Source: Saccharum officinarum
Taxonomy: Eukaryota; Streptophyta; Magnoliopsida; Poales; Poaceae
Direction: 5' to 3'
Assembly: GCA_020631735.1 (NCBI GenBank)
Contig: CM036159.1
Span: 96,024,656-96,088,655, forward strand
Length of the DNA stretch: 64,000 bases
This document shows, in pieces, positions 22,483-33,918 of this stretch. How positions within the stretch are numbered: position 1 is the stretch's first letter; each line of letters starts with the position of its first letter. The notes under the pieces were generated by a model. The model worked only from the letters and a program-made list of their open reading frames with translations. It did not search any database and was not told the origin of the DNA. The position numbers and the translations under genes are program-made.

Positions 22483-23931
22483 ATGGTGTCCGGATCGAGC
22501 GACTCCGGGAACGTCTCCCCTTCGCCGGCGTTGATTCTCCTTGCCACGGAGGTGCACGTCGCCTTCAGCAGGAACCACACCACGGCTAGAACCAAAAGAT
22601 TGGGGGGCAACTCTACCGTGGAGGTCACCTTCTGGATCGCTGATCCACCCGATGTGTCCTTCTACACCCTCCACTGCAAGCCCCCCATGGCCATCCCCGA
22701 CGTCGACAAGGAAGTTATTGGCCCCATCCCCGTCTCCGAGCGAGGCGATGTGTGTGTTCACCCACGCGTGGTGGGTGCAGCGGGCAGATTCGCTCTTCTC
22801 AGCACCCTCTTCCGCGGCCGCTGCTCGTATGAATACTTCATGTACAAGGGCGACCCCAAGTCCCCGTCCCTCGAAAGCCTCCCGCTTGCGTGGAATGGAG
22901 TTCGCAATCGTGCCCCGTGGTGACGATCGCCATTATCAACTGATTGCACTCTGTCGCGACGTGAAGATGAATAATTACCGGCTTCACATCTACTCGTCTC
23001 AGGATGCAACATGGACGACTAAGGAACTGCCCAATCCATGTCATGGGAACCTTATTATACCTGACAAGGTGTTCGTGATCCGAGATGACTTGCTGTTATG
23101 GGTTGATTTGCTGCAAGGCATTCTGGTATGTGACGTCCTTCAAGAACCCCATCGTGCTGAGTACATCCCATTGCCCGAGCCCTTGCCTGGAAACAGAGAA
23201 TCAGTGAAGCAATTCCAACGAGGAGTTAGGCGCTTTCGCGATCTCACCTGTGTCGATGGTCTGATCAAGTTTATTGAGATGGAACATCGTGAGATCGAAA
23301 GACAGATCCCACCTCCTGAGAAGCTGGTTGACCCCAGGACCAAGGATGTGCTCTACGATTCAGATTTGATCACGCTGATCAATCACAAACCCGTGAAACC
23401 CGAGGCCAGGATAGAAGTCTCAGTGGATGGTTGGAGCGCCACCACATGGACTAGGAACATGGGGTCCAACTGTTGGCGCAAGGGACACATTGTTGATGTT
23501 GATGATATTTTGGTCGATGACTCGGTGTTTTCAGCGTTGCTGTCCAGCGAGAAGAGTGAATCTGCTGAGAGCCTGACATTCAAGAACCTGTACTCCGCTT
23601 GGCCCACCCTGAGCACAGATGGGAATGACATCCTTTACCTCAAATCAACCAGTACATCGGGTGGAGGGGCGCTGGTTGCTGTCGACCTTGCGGAGAAGAA
23701 GGCACTGAAGATGGAAGCACATGAATCGCATCCTTTTGGAAAATATTTTTATGTCTCTCCGTCGCAGATATTGCGTCCCTGTGCATTGGCAAACCATCTG
23801 AAAATGACTCCAGGTAATTGCTAACCTTCTCTCTTGTTATCAACATGCTTGTGACTTGTGAGCACCTGTGTTCTGTGACACTGTTGGCGAGTTATCTTGT
23901 TCATTTGTTATACGTTTTCAGTGGTTATGTA

Positions 23932-24731
23932 CAACACTGTTGGCGAATTATCTTGTTTGCTGCTTAGACGCTTTCACGCTCCACATAATACGTATCTTTG
24001 TTATTATGGTGTCCAGAGCTGCATATGGTACTCGTGGTTTCTGCTGCGAGAAATGCGGATGCCTAGTTTTTGTACCATGCCTTTATGGCCATATCTTAAT
24101 CTTGTATGATCTGTTTCTTTTTTTACGATAGATACAAGTCGTGTAAGGGTATATTCTCTGCTGGTTCATATTTACACTTTGGAATCTAATCTTGATCTGT
24201 GCTGGGCAGCCAGATTTTTTAGCGCAGATAAAAATTAATTCTGTGCTAATGCTTATCCAAGAATTCAAATTATTCTATGCTTGGGTGAGAGGATAATAAT
24301 TACAAACTGTGTGCTATTTTGCAGTCCATATGAGTCTGCAAAGAGCACTATTGAATCTCTCTCTCTCTCTCTCTATGACTATGGCTGTATGGCCTTGCTT
24401 ATGAGTTTAACCGTTTTATTAGGCATTGAAACCTTAGCAAGCGAGATCGCTCTGATGGACAGCTCTGCCACTGAGCCAAACAATACTGCTGTAAGTATTT
24501 TCTATCATGTCCCGCTCTTATTTCAAAGAATTCTCAGTTCCCATGAGCTAAAGCTTCCTCCCTTGTGTCTGTAGATCCATGTGGGTGAGACCGATTTCTA
24601 TGAGTCTGAGAACAAACGCCCAAGGCAGGTTTCATACTGTGTTCTTTGAATATATGTGCAATGATGATCTGTTTAAAATTAGCAAAACTTCGAATATTTT
24701 GAAAGCTATCGCTCATTAGTTTTAGCTGATA
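23932..24731 (+). repeat. Exon 2-3 cassette, copy A
   Basis: Direct duplicate of 26106-26853. It contains exon 2A (24423-24490, 68 nt) and exon 3A (24575-24624, 50 nt). The exon 3A donor reads AAG|GCAGGT, a GC donor, where copy B has AAG|GTAGGT. A (CT)n run at 24358-24374 is nearly lost in copy B. Confidence 0.85.
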
Positions 24732-24957
24732 GCACCTTCACCGTATTCATATGGCCCTGCTGGTAACCGCTCACAGCATCGATAGCACCTTCACCGTATT
24801 CAGTTGCCTGCCTATGCATCTTCTCAGCAAACACGTGGTGTGTTTGAACCTCGTGTGGTAGAACATAGGAGGCATACACCACGTTTTTAAGATAGTACTC
24901 GTGGTGTCAGCAACACTCTTTTTTTTTCTAGGTAGCTATTACTTCAGTTTTTTTTTT

Positions 24958-25801
24958 TTGCATGTTAGAACTATGGAGGCACACGTTAGAGTCGAAAGGG
25001 TTCAGACTTAGTAGGACTAAGACCGAGTACATGAGGTGCGATTTCAGCGCGACTAGGCACGAGGAGGGAGACGTTAGCCTCGATGGGCAAGTGGTGGCCA
25101 AGAAGGATACTTTTCGGTATTTAGGGTCGATGCTACAAAAGGATGGAGACATTGATGAAGATGTTAGGCATAGAATTTCAGCCGGCTGGTTGAAATGGCG
25201 TCAAGCTTCTGGCGTTCTCTGTGACAAAAGGGTGCCTCAGAAGCTGAAAGGTAAGTTCTATAGGACGGCGATTCGTCCGGCGATGTTATACGGTGCTGAG
25301 TGTTGGCCTACAAAAAGGCGACATGTCCAGCAATTGAGTGTAGCAGAGATGCGTATGTTGCGTTGGTGTTGTGGGCACACAAGGAGGGATAGAGTCCGGA
25401 ACGACGATATTCGGGATAGGGTTGGGGTGGCACCAATTGAGGAGAAATTGATTCAACATCGGTTAAGATTGTTTGGACATGTCCAACGGAGGCCTCCTGA
25501 GGTGCCGGTGCGTAGTGGAATTCTAAAGCGGGCCGATAATGTAAAGAGCGGTAGAGGTCGACCTAAACTAACTTGGGACGAGTCCGTTAAGAGAGATCTT
25601 AAGGAGTGGAATATCTCCAAGGATTTAGCTATGGACAGGAGCGCTTGGAGATTGGCAATCAACGTGCCCGAACCGTGACCTCTTTTTGTCTTGTGCCCTT
25701 TATGTTCCTTTATGTGTCTACATGTTTCTCGTCTCTTTTGGGTTTCATCTCTAGCCTACCCCAACTTGCTTGGGACAAAAGGCTATGTTGTTGTTGTTGT
25801 A
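24958..25801 (+). mobile_element. 5'-truncated plant RTE LINE
   Basis: The frame 24962-25678 encodes the RT C-terminus: RLSRTKTEYMRC, DTFRYLGSMLQKDGD, HRISAGWLKWRQASGVLCD, LYGAECWPTKRRH, EMRMLRWCCGHTRRDRVRND, GRGRPKLTWDESVKRDL. These are hallmarks of plant RTE elements. The end is typical of the family: CCCCAACTTGCTTGGGACAA followed by a GTTGTTGTTGTTG tail. The endonuclease and the catalytic part of RT are missing, so it is dead on arrival. The remaining frame is open, suggesting a fairly recent insertion. It lies between the two exon cassettes. Confidence 0.9.
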
Positions 25802-26105
25802 TTAGTTCTGTCCTAATTAGAACATTTCTATCATTGACTATCGTTTTATATAAACAAAAATTGGATAGATTAATGACATATGGTTATGTTTTTAGTTTTA
25901 TTATTATAAGAAATACTTTCACATTACTTAATTCACATTTTGTGGAACTACATAGATCCTTTTAAATATGGTCAAAGTTATAAATATCTGACTTAGGACA
26001 AATCTAATATGACAAAAAAAATATAGAGGAAATATTTGGTCCTATTAATTAAGCACGTGATGTGGTGTGTTTCAAACTAAAATTAATGTATATTGAAATG
26101 CACAA

Positions 26106-26853
26106 GTAACACTGTTGGTGAATTATCTTGTATGCTGCTTAGGATCCTTCACGCTCCACATAATGCGTATCTTTGTTAGAGCTACATATGGCACTCGTGG
26201 TTTCTGCTGTGAGAAATACGGATGCCTGGTTTTTGTACCATGCCTCTATATGGCTATATCTTAATGTTGTATGATCTGTTTCTTTTTTTACGATAGATAC
26301 AAGTTGTGTAAGGGTATATTTTCTGCTGGTTCATAGATTTCTTGGCACAGATAAAAATTAATTCTGTGCTAATGCTTATCCAAGAATTCAAATGATTCTA
26401 TGCTTGGGTGAGAGGATTATTACAAAGTGCGTGCTATTTTGCAGTCCATATGAGTCTGCAAAGAGCACTACTGAATCTCTCTTTATGACTATGGCTGTAT
26501 GACATTGCTTATGAGTTTACCCGTTTTTGTAGGCATTGAAACCTCAGCAAGCCAGATCGCTTTGATGGGCAGCTCTTCCAAAGAGCCAAACAATACTGCT
26601 GTAAGTATTTTCTATCATGTCCCGCTCTTCTTATTTCAAAGAATTCCCAGTTCCCATGAGCTAAAGCTTCCTCCCTTGTGTCTGTAGATCCATGTTGGTG
26701 AGACTGATTCCTATGAGTCTGAGAACAAACGCCCAAGGTAGGTTTCAGGTTTCATACTATGTTATTTGAATATATGTGCAATGACGATCTGTATGAAATT
26801 AGCAAAACTTTGAATATTCCGAAAGCTATCATTCATTAGTTTTAGCTGATACT
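26106..26853 (+). repeat. Exon 2-3 cassette, copy B
   Basis: Direct duplicate of copy A, starting AACACTGTTGGTGAATTATC and ending TTCATTAGTTTTAGCTGATA. Exon 2B is 26533-26600 and exon 3B is 26688-26737, with canonical acceptors and donors. Differences from A are scattered substitutions and small deletions, including loss of about 30 bp near 26335. Confidence 0.85.
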
Positions 26854-27504
26854 GGAGCTATTTTGTATAATCAGATTTTCTGTTCCTCAGGCTCTCGGCT
26901 GAGAAAGTCAACCATGCAGGAAATGGAGCTCAGAGTACTGTACAGAATGTTCTTATCTCACAGGTCCATCCTGCTCCGGCTCCTCCTGTAATTATAACTC
27001 TTTCCTCCTTAATTGAATGGCAGAGCTCCTGCCGCTTTCGTTCAAAAAAAAGGCCCATCCTAATCAAAACAATCTGGTATTATAAATCCTGTATATCCTG
27101 TTTCCTATGTGCCATACAACAAGATTAATTAGAATGAGCCATTTTCAGCCTCCGCAGCTACGGTTTAACAGGTAGGAGCAGCCGGGCTACATTGGGTACT
27201 CATCATGGCCCCATCAAAATAATCCGGTATGATGTATTTCATATCCATTATTTACGTTTTACCATGTGCCCATTTTTAGTAATCATCTTACAACAATACT
27301 AATTAGAATGTGCCACTCCAGCCACCGCCGCAATGCTTCAAGCGGGCTGGACCCTGTAACCCTGTTTATGCACCTTTGCACCCTGCCCCTAACGTACATA
27401 GCTATGGAAATTATCAATCGCTGTGGCAGCAACCACTACTTCTGGAGCAGCAGGCAGCACATAGCAGGACATTTGGACTTCATGAGGTAAAAGAAAATTT
27501 GTGA

Positions 27505-28540
27505 AGTTTATGATTCGATCCTAAGTCCTCATTCTCTTATTAAAATTTAGATTAGAAAGTTCTTACCAGTAATTGTTTAATGTGCTATAATCTCCATATG
27601 TTGTATGATTAGAAAATTCAACAAATAATGGGTACCCTGCTTATAAATGTGCAAGAATTCCAAAAGGAACTAATAAAACATTCAAATAAGTTCGATTTTA
27701 CTTCATTGTCATATAGTAGGTTGCAAAGATGGAATTATTTTGTGTCTGCTGCTGTACCGCGAGTTAATTAGAAGTTTCTCTTTCCTGGCACCCCTTAATG
27801 AACAGAGAGCAGAAATAGCCGTGTCACTAACGGACAAAAGGGTAGCGAATGGTGCATGCATAAAGTTTCTCTGACTGACCGAATCTGGCTGTCACTTTTG
27901 ATCTCTTCTTTTCTCTGTCTAGTGCAGATGAGTAAAAAAATTGCTTTGTTGCTTTTCTCTCTCGTTTCAGATTTTCAGGAAAGTTGATGTTTTATTAACC
28001 GAATTAACTACAGTACTTTGCATTGCGCTGCACCCGTAAACGCAAATCTACTTTTAGATGTCTGAAGTCTGAACTACTCTGTCAAGCATGCACGGACAGA
28101 AAAAAAACAAATTTGAGACTGAACATCTCGTTTGTCTGCACGTAAAATACTAAAACAACGTGTACCTGTTGTTTCTGAATGATAGAAAGACGGGGCACAA
28201 CAGCCATTGGAATGCTCCAAAGAAAATTGCTGACAAGATGCCTCAAATCATTAAACTTTTGTCTGTCTAATACTCTGTGAAAGACAACAACTTGACACTG
28301 TTCCTGACGTATGGTCTGGAATGTTGCCTGCAGTTTGTTAATGTGCACATGTTAGATACAGTCCAAGGGAGAACTGAAACCGCTCACAGGAAATCCCACA
28401 TGCGAGTGAAACCAAGGGCAGAACACCGGACTGTCGCAACGCATATGTTCTGTTCTTCAGGTCGCGAGAAAATAGTTTTACACCTACTATATTTTCTTCT
28501 TTCTTAGTCCCTTTCCGGCTGCCATTGCACCCGAGGATTC
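27505..28540. other. Intergenic or 3' flank, nothing recognised
   Basis: AT-rich sequence downstream of the DUF1618 terminal exon. It may include its 3' UTR. No coding frame, RNA gene or repeat with clear ends was found. Confidence 0.4.
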
Positions 28541-28799
28541 TACTCCATCCATCCCAAAAGTATGCAATTCTCGCTTTCCGAGGAGTCAATCGATTTCTAC
28601 TTTGACCAAAGTTCTAAAAAAAATACTAACATTTACAATATAAAATAAGTACCAATAGATTAACGACGGAGTATATTTTCATAATAAATCTTAGTTGAGC
28701 CATAAATGTTAGTACTAATCACTATAAACTTGGTCAAACTTTAGTAAATTTGACCGATACGATTCCCATAATTGTATTCTTTTTGGGACGGAGGGAGTA
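28541..28799. mobile_element. Stowaway MITE
   Basis: The ends TACTCCATCCATCCC and GGGACGGAGGGAGTA form the CTCCCTCCGTCCC-type inverted repeat of Stowaway, flanked by TA. The interior is AT-rich with an internal inverted arrangement (TTTGACCAAAGTT and TTGGTCAAACTTT). Confidence 0.85.
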
Positions 28800-30143
28800 A
28801 TAAGTAAAAACCCTACTACTGCTAGTTTGTTCCCCAAACAATTCTTCTGTTTTCATCCATTTGTGGGTGTAGATGTGGTGAGGCAAAAACAAAGCGGTAA
28901 GAAAATACTGTGACAGTTCAGATTGTGAGGTGTATTACATGGTGGTCCTCTGTGTTACAAAACGATGTCTTTCAACTGACGCCCCTTCCGTGATCTCATC
29001 AACGACGCCACGAACAGACGTCTGTTCACGAAACGATATCATCCATCAAGTACAAGATTAGTAAGGATAGTACTAGACCGTTAGTTTTACTCTAGAGGGC
29101 AGTGTCCCAAGTACCCGTTTGTTTTGGCTCCTAGGACTCCGGCTCATTCATGTAGTCACTGTTAAACACTGTACGATTCTGTAGCTTGTCTAAGAACACA
29201 ACGCAAACACACAAGGAGCCATCGAAGCCAGGGTCTTTGGGCTCCGCCGGCTCTCCTACAGCAGTGCAACAGTGCCAGAGCCAAAGCCCCTCCAAACACT
29301 GTCTAAATATATTTCAGAGATCAATGAAAGCGACAGTTTCTAAATCTTGTTCATTTAGATTCACTTCTAACACGTTATTAGCATTGGAACGCTCGCTCTC
29401 CGTTCGCTCGAAAGGGATGAACAGAAAACGCTTGGACGCAAAGACAGGTTGAAGAACGCACGAACAGGGAGGATGGATCCCATCGACTACATTGTACCTC
29501 GCCGTCGTGCACATCTTCGCCAAAGGGTTTCAGCTCCGCACTGCTCCATAACCGACCACATCGGCGGCGCAAGCCCAGTGCCTCCGCGCGCACCGACGCC
29601 CGCCGTCTTCGAGTGGTAGCAGCCGGCCATCTCAGGTCTCAGCACCGGCCGCGCAAGAAGCCCGAGCGCCCGGCCGGCGGTGGCGTTCGCGTTCTTGCGT
29701 ACTGCGGGAGTGTTTTCGCACGCCTAGCCCGCAGCAGCACCCGGCCCCAGTGCTTAGCCCCAGGGCGGCGACTTCACCAACGCCGGAGTGGCCAAGGGAT
29801 GGACACATCATGCGTTCAACACACGCAACCATACATGCGAGTGCAATGAAAAACACCCGTACAAAGGATAAGATTGTGGCGAATTGATCAGATCAGCTGG
29901 TTGGTTCCTTGTGGTGAAACCTGCCCATCCGGGTTCAAGTCCATGACTTGACTAGGGTATTCGTATTTTCCTGGATTTATTTCAGGATTTACCGGCGCTA
30001 TGCTTTCAGTGGTAGGCGACGCTCCCGTCGATAGCGAGGCGCCTGTGGTGACTTCGTGAATCTTGTGATCGGCCGGCTTAGTCCTTCGGAGGTGCTCATA
30101 GAGGTATTGTGTGCGTTGTGAGTGTCTGCGTTGTATTGTGTAA
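28800..30143. other. Intergenic, no recognised gene
   Basis: 29450-29850 is GC-rich with several short overlapping frames on both strands and no recognisable domain. It could be a captured exon fragment. The rest shows no feature. Confidence 0.35.
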
Positions 30144-30496
30144 GAGCAACTCCAAAGGTTTTGCATTTTTTGTTTGGCAAAAGATGGAGTTTGCCAACTC
30201 TCAAATCAATATGGGGAGGAGAAAAAAGGTTATCTCCAACGGTTTGGCAAAATTGACTTGCCAAAATCCAAAAAAGTAAACCCAGCGGCGCGGGAGGGAA
30301 GAGCGCACGCGGGAGTAGTGCGTGAGACGGAATGCCAAGCCGATCACGAGCTTGCATATATGCCAATCCATCCTAGGATTTTGCCAAGTTAACAAAAATG
30401 CAAAGCTCATTTGCCAAACCGTTGGATAGGAGTTTTGTAGACTTTTTTGCAAAAACAGGAATGCAAAGCTCATTTGCAAAACTGTTGGAGTTGCTC
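30144..30496. mobile_element. Tourist/Harbinger-type MITE, 353 bp
   Basis: A 22-bp TIR with two mismatches (GAGCAACTCCAAAGGTTTTG at one end, the inverse of CAAAACTGTTGGAGTTGCTC at the other) is flanked by the 3-bp TSD TAA (30141-30143 and 30497-30499). The interior repeats variants of TTTGCCAA, so it can fold on itself. Confidence 0.88.
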
Positions 30497-30593
30497 TAAT
30501 TATAAAAAAAAAGATTGTGTGGTTTTTGTAGAAAAATCCTTACCTTTTCTGTAAATAACATAACGAAGTCTACTTCATCAACAATTGAATAAA

Positions 30594-30622
30594 CTAGTTA
30601 GCTCGCCCGCGCGTTGCGCGGG
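30594..30622 (-). mobile_element. Helitron-like 3' terminus
   Basis: On the minus strand a hairpin with a 7-bp perfect stem (CCCGCGC/GCGCGGG, 3-nt loop) is followed after 8 nt by CTAG and then T. This is the structure of Helitron 3' ends (hairpin, short spacer, CTRR, insertion before T). The matching 5' end (TC...) would lie at higher coordinates and was not located, so the extent is unknown. Confidence 0.5.
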
Positions 30623-31312
30623 TCAGAACGGTTGGTAATTGTGCATCATTACATGTCTTTGTATCCTATATTGTTGATTAAGATTTGGGGATCATGAAAG
30701 CTTCAAGTTACATGACTGTTATGTCCAAAAACAGCAGATGTTAAGTCTGCAGAGGTCACCTGAAAATGAGTCAAAAGTAGATAGTGTTAGTTTGGTGCAC
30801 AACCTAGCAGGATATCTTGCCCAGGAATGTGAGGCGATGAAACAATTGCATACGACAATACTTATGGTTGAACACTAAATTGCAGGGTGACGTCAGGTAT
30901 GACACTAAATAAAGAACATATTTATGTACTAAAAGTAATTAAGCTTAACAGGATGACAGCCATCAGATCATTTTGATAGTGCTCTAAGGCTTTCGAAATG
31001 AAATTTGTGTAATAAATGCTAGGCTATGTACTTATTGAATGTTTAGCAAGGGAAAGTGACCAAAATAGGACGAAATTGGTCACATTATAGGATTATGTCA
31101 GCTCAATGCAGTAGGGTTACCTTTTTAAGAGCACATCCATCCGTACCATCAAAGTTAAGTCTTGATTGATTTCACATGCTCTAAGTTGAATCTAGTGTGT
31201 TTCGGGGGAATTCTTGATCACACGACCCATTGTCCTGCAGTGTTATTCAGTTTTGTTTTTCACTTAATGTTGCTATCCTTATCCTTGTGACTAGATAGTT
31301 GGATAATTGAAC

Positions 31313-33303
31313 ATGTGAACCTACAACCATCTTTGGTCGATTGCCAAGAGGACTGCAATGGCGGTTGTAATTGGAGTCTCCATTTCCGACCGCTATGTGA
31401 CCTTCACTTCGGTGACAGGCGAATCCATGTATCCTACGTTACGGCCTCCAGCAGCATCTGGGGAGGTATCATGATCTCAGTTTGTACAATATCAATTGAG
31501 CTATGAACAACTAGGTTATGCTGCAGTCCACATTCAAATAGTTTTGTCTTCTGGTTTGTGCTGACCAGGGTGTTGGAACCAGGTGATTTCGTTTTAGCAG
31601 AAAAGAGGTGCATTGAGCAGTACAGTTCTCACATGGTGATGTGATTTTGTTCAAGTAAGGACAGGGTAATTTTGGGAAAAGGTTGTTGCCATAATGCCAC
31701 CGACTTATTCCATGTCTCTATCCTGACCATTGCCCGTGTGCTCATAGGTGCCCTAGCAATCATAAGCAGTTGTTTGTGAAGAGGCTGATTGGGCTTCCTA
31801 GTGAGTGGATACAGATCCCTGGGTCCCTTAAGCTCACTAAGATCCCGGAAGGGCATTGCTGGGTTGAAGCTGATAACTCTGCTCGTAGCTGGGATTCTAG
31901 GGCATTCGGCCCGGTAAGTTTGTTCTTCTTGACATCTATAATACTTATTCAGGTGCCCTGACTCATGTCGAATTGGCTGAATGAAACTTATTAGTGCATA
32001 TAATGCTCCTGCTTTGCATCGAATAATGATGGTCATGGGGATTTTTGGTTCCATGGTTGGATCTTGTTGTAGCCTGTTTCAATCCGAAGGGCATCCTGCG
32101 TGTGATTTGAAAAGGCCAGTGACCAGCAATGGTACTTACGAAAGAATCTGAGCCTTAGCTTCTTGATATAAAAAATTTGAAACTCCTGGAGTGTTCCTTT
32201 TGTGTGAAAGTGCTGAGATGCTCCCCTCATCCCCTGCCATTTTAAAGTTAGACTGGGTGCCTATATATGGATGTGGAGCATTTTTGGGTTGGAAATATCA
32301 TTGAACCATTAGATAATATATGTATTGCATTCATCTTTGTTGGAACCTCTTAGAATAATGCTATAGGTTCTATATCTTAGAACACTCAGATTTGCATGGT
32401 TATGTAGCACTATGGTCCTTTAAATTTCTAGCCAATTGGAGCTGTGGTTATTGCAATATACTAATATAAATTATCTCTTGTTGCCTCTTCAAAGCATTTT
32501 TCTTATTCTGTAGTTTTTGCCTGAAAATGAAATTGATACACCATATGCTTGTAGCCAGTGAAAGCTCCTAAGGAACACTGTCGACCAAACTGCACAAACT
32601 AGATACTAAAGCGAAGCAAACAACTGAAAAATGGGAACAAAGCGAAACTATGACAGTCAGGACAACCTATATCACAAGAGACAAGTACATTAGTGCGCCT
32701 CAGGTTAGGAGCACACACTTTGTGTCCTTGGTTATAATGTTTGAGGCTCGACAACTTGCAGTGATGTCTTCCTATTTATGTTACTGTATCGCAATCTTTC
32801 GTGACAATACAACTGGCAACAAAATCTGGTCCCCTCTCTGAAAAAACTTGCATTGACTGCCAAGTATGAAACTATTGAGTTATAAAGCTGCTACCAATGA
32901 GCTTGGTTTTGTGCTTGTTTAGACAGACACTGTGGTTTTCTTTAGGAATCATCGGTTCAAATGTGTCCATGTGTACAACTAGTGAACAGTTAGTAGAGGA
33001 GATGGTGAGAAAGCATAAATCGGCACAATTCATTCTTGGCTTTCAATTTTGAGCTTCTGGCTGTTTCCCAAAGAATGCATCCTTTGTCAATAGTTCAAAC
33101 AACTCATTACAATTATATATAAGAAACCAATACCATATGTTAGTGACAAATTATGCTACATCAGTGACTTATTTTGTATTTGTGCTGTTTTTCAGATTCC
33201 CTTAGGTCTAGTTCAGGGGAGGGTTACCCACATAATCTGGCCTCCATCAAGGACTGGCCGAGTGGAGAGAAAGATACCTGAAGGGAGAATTTCACCTGAT
33301 TGA
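31313..33303 (+). pseudogene. Mitochondrial inner membrane protease subunit 2-like gene, degenerate
   Basis: Deduced exons: 31313-31465, 31583-31654, 31748-31913 and 33196-33303, all with GT-AG borders. The product resembles IMP2, an S26-family signal peptidase that cleaves sorting signals in the mitochondrial intermembrane space. Visible motifs are SDRYVTFTSVTGESMYPT (catalytic Ser in SMYPT), GDFVLAEKRC, VKRLIGLPSEW (catalytic Lys), PEGHCWVEADNSARSWDSR, and IPLGLVQGRVTHIIWPP with a RVERK...GRISPD end. Lesions: the probable start ATG is followed at once by TGA (31316-31318); the frame slips one base just after SMYPT, and again near 31626 (CAGTACAGTTCTCAC). Introns are retained, so this is not a processed copy. 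It may have been carried by the adjacent Helitron-like element or be a decayed duplicate. Confidence 0.78.
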
Positions 33304-33900
33304 CTTACTCCCTACTACATTGGATGATCATTCGTGTACCAGATAAACTTGCTGAATTACCATTTATTACCAAATCATAAGTTTTGTAAAGCCATAAATG
33401 TGTACTTGGCCTAGTAGTTGCACCGTGATGTTCTATACTGGGATCTTCAAAAATCCATTGGAGTGGATTTTTTTAGCTTCACAATGCTGTGATTTAACAT
33501 ATGCAGGTGCATGTAGTAAAACCCTTAATCAGGTTACTATTTCAAATGTTGCTATATGCTGCTAGCTTATGCGTAGAAAAAATCAAAGAAAAGCACAATG
33601 GCCAGCGTTGGGAAATTTAGCCTATCTTTTTTTTTTTTGCTCTTTTTTTTCTGTACTGAGAAATGAAAACTAGTATGTACACAAGCTATATTCTGTTCTA
33701 CAAGCACAATTTTTTTTTGAGTAAAATGCATGAATAGTCCATTAACTTATGAGGGCGTGTCGATTTGGTTCATCAGGTTTGAAAGTGTATTTTTTGTTCC
33801 AAAATCTTGATCAATGGTTCATAAAGAGTCCATGCTTCGTTTTATGTTTATCTTTATAAAAACACATCTATATTTATTTTTCTTTCACAGGCTTACTCTT
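33304..33900. other. Noncoding spacer with TE-like edge
   Basis: AT-rich, with T-tracts at 33628-33650 and 33712-33719. From about 33720, the phrase GTAAAATGCATGAATAGTCC followed by TTAACTTATG resembles the edges of some grass DNA transposons. No pair of ends was found. Confidence 0.3.
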
Positions 33901-33918
33901 CCCTTGTCTTCCAGTTTC

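Larger units (their letters stand above)
22483..27504 (+). pseudogene. DUF1618-type gene with duplicated exons, a frameshift and a late stop
   Basis: Deduced exons: 22483-23813; 24423-24490 or its copy 26533-26600; 24575-24624 or its copy 26688-26737; 26891-26987; 27149-27226; 27322-27504. The protein begins MVSGSSDSGN and has the DUF1618 layout: an N-terminal FWIADPPDVSFYTLHC segment, HVVD-like central strands (YQLIALCRDVKMNNYRLHIYS) and a C-terminal region ending LRPCALANHLKMTP. A Pro/Gln-rich tail follows (HPAPAPP, QQPLLLEQQ). DUF1618 proteins are grass-expanded and mostly uncharacterised. Lesions: the frame changes by one base near 22890-22900, and an in-frame TAG (27173-27175) interrupts exon 5 where a Trp codon is likely ancestral. 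All other junctions are in phase. It may be a decaying gene or may contain assembly errors. Confidence 0.7.

Noticed and set aside
22541..22890. N-terminal part of the longer frame beginning at 22541
   Set aside because: In this register the sequence is Ser/Pro/Arg low complexity; the neighbouring register starting at 22483 shows the DUF1618-like sequence.
24962..25678. 239-codon RT-like frame as a host gene
   Set aside because: It is the C-terminal part of a 5'-truncated RTE LINE with the family 3' tail, so its ATG is incidental.
29450..29850. Possible small gene starting near 29473
   Set aside because: The short frame has no homology I recognise, no convincing splice pattern and equally open frames on the other strand.
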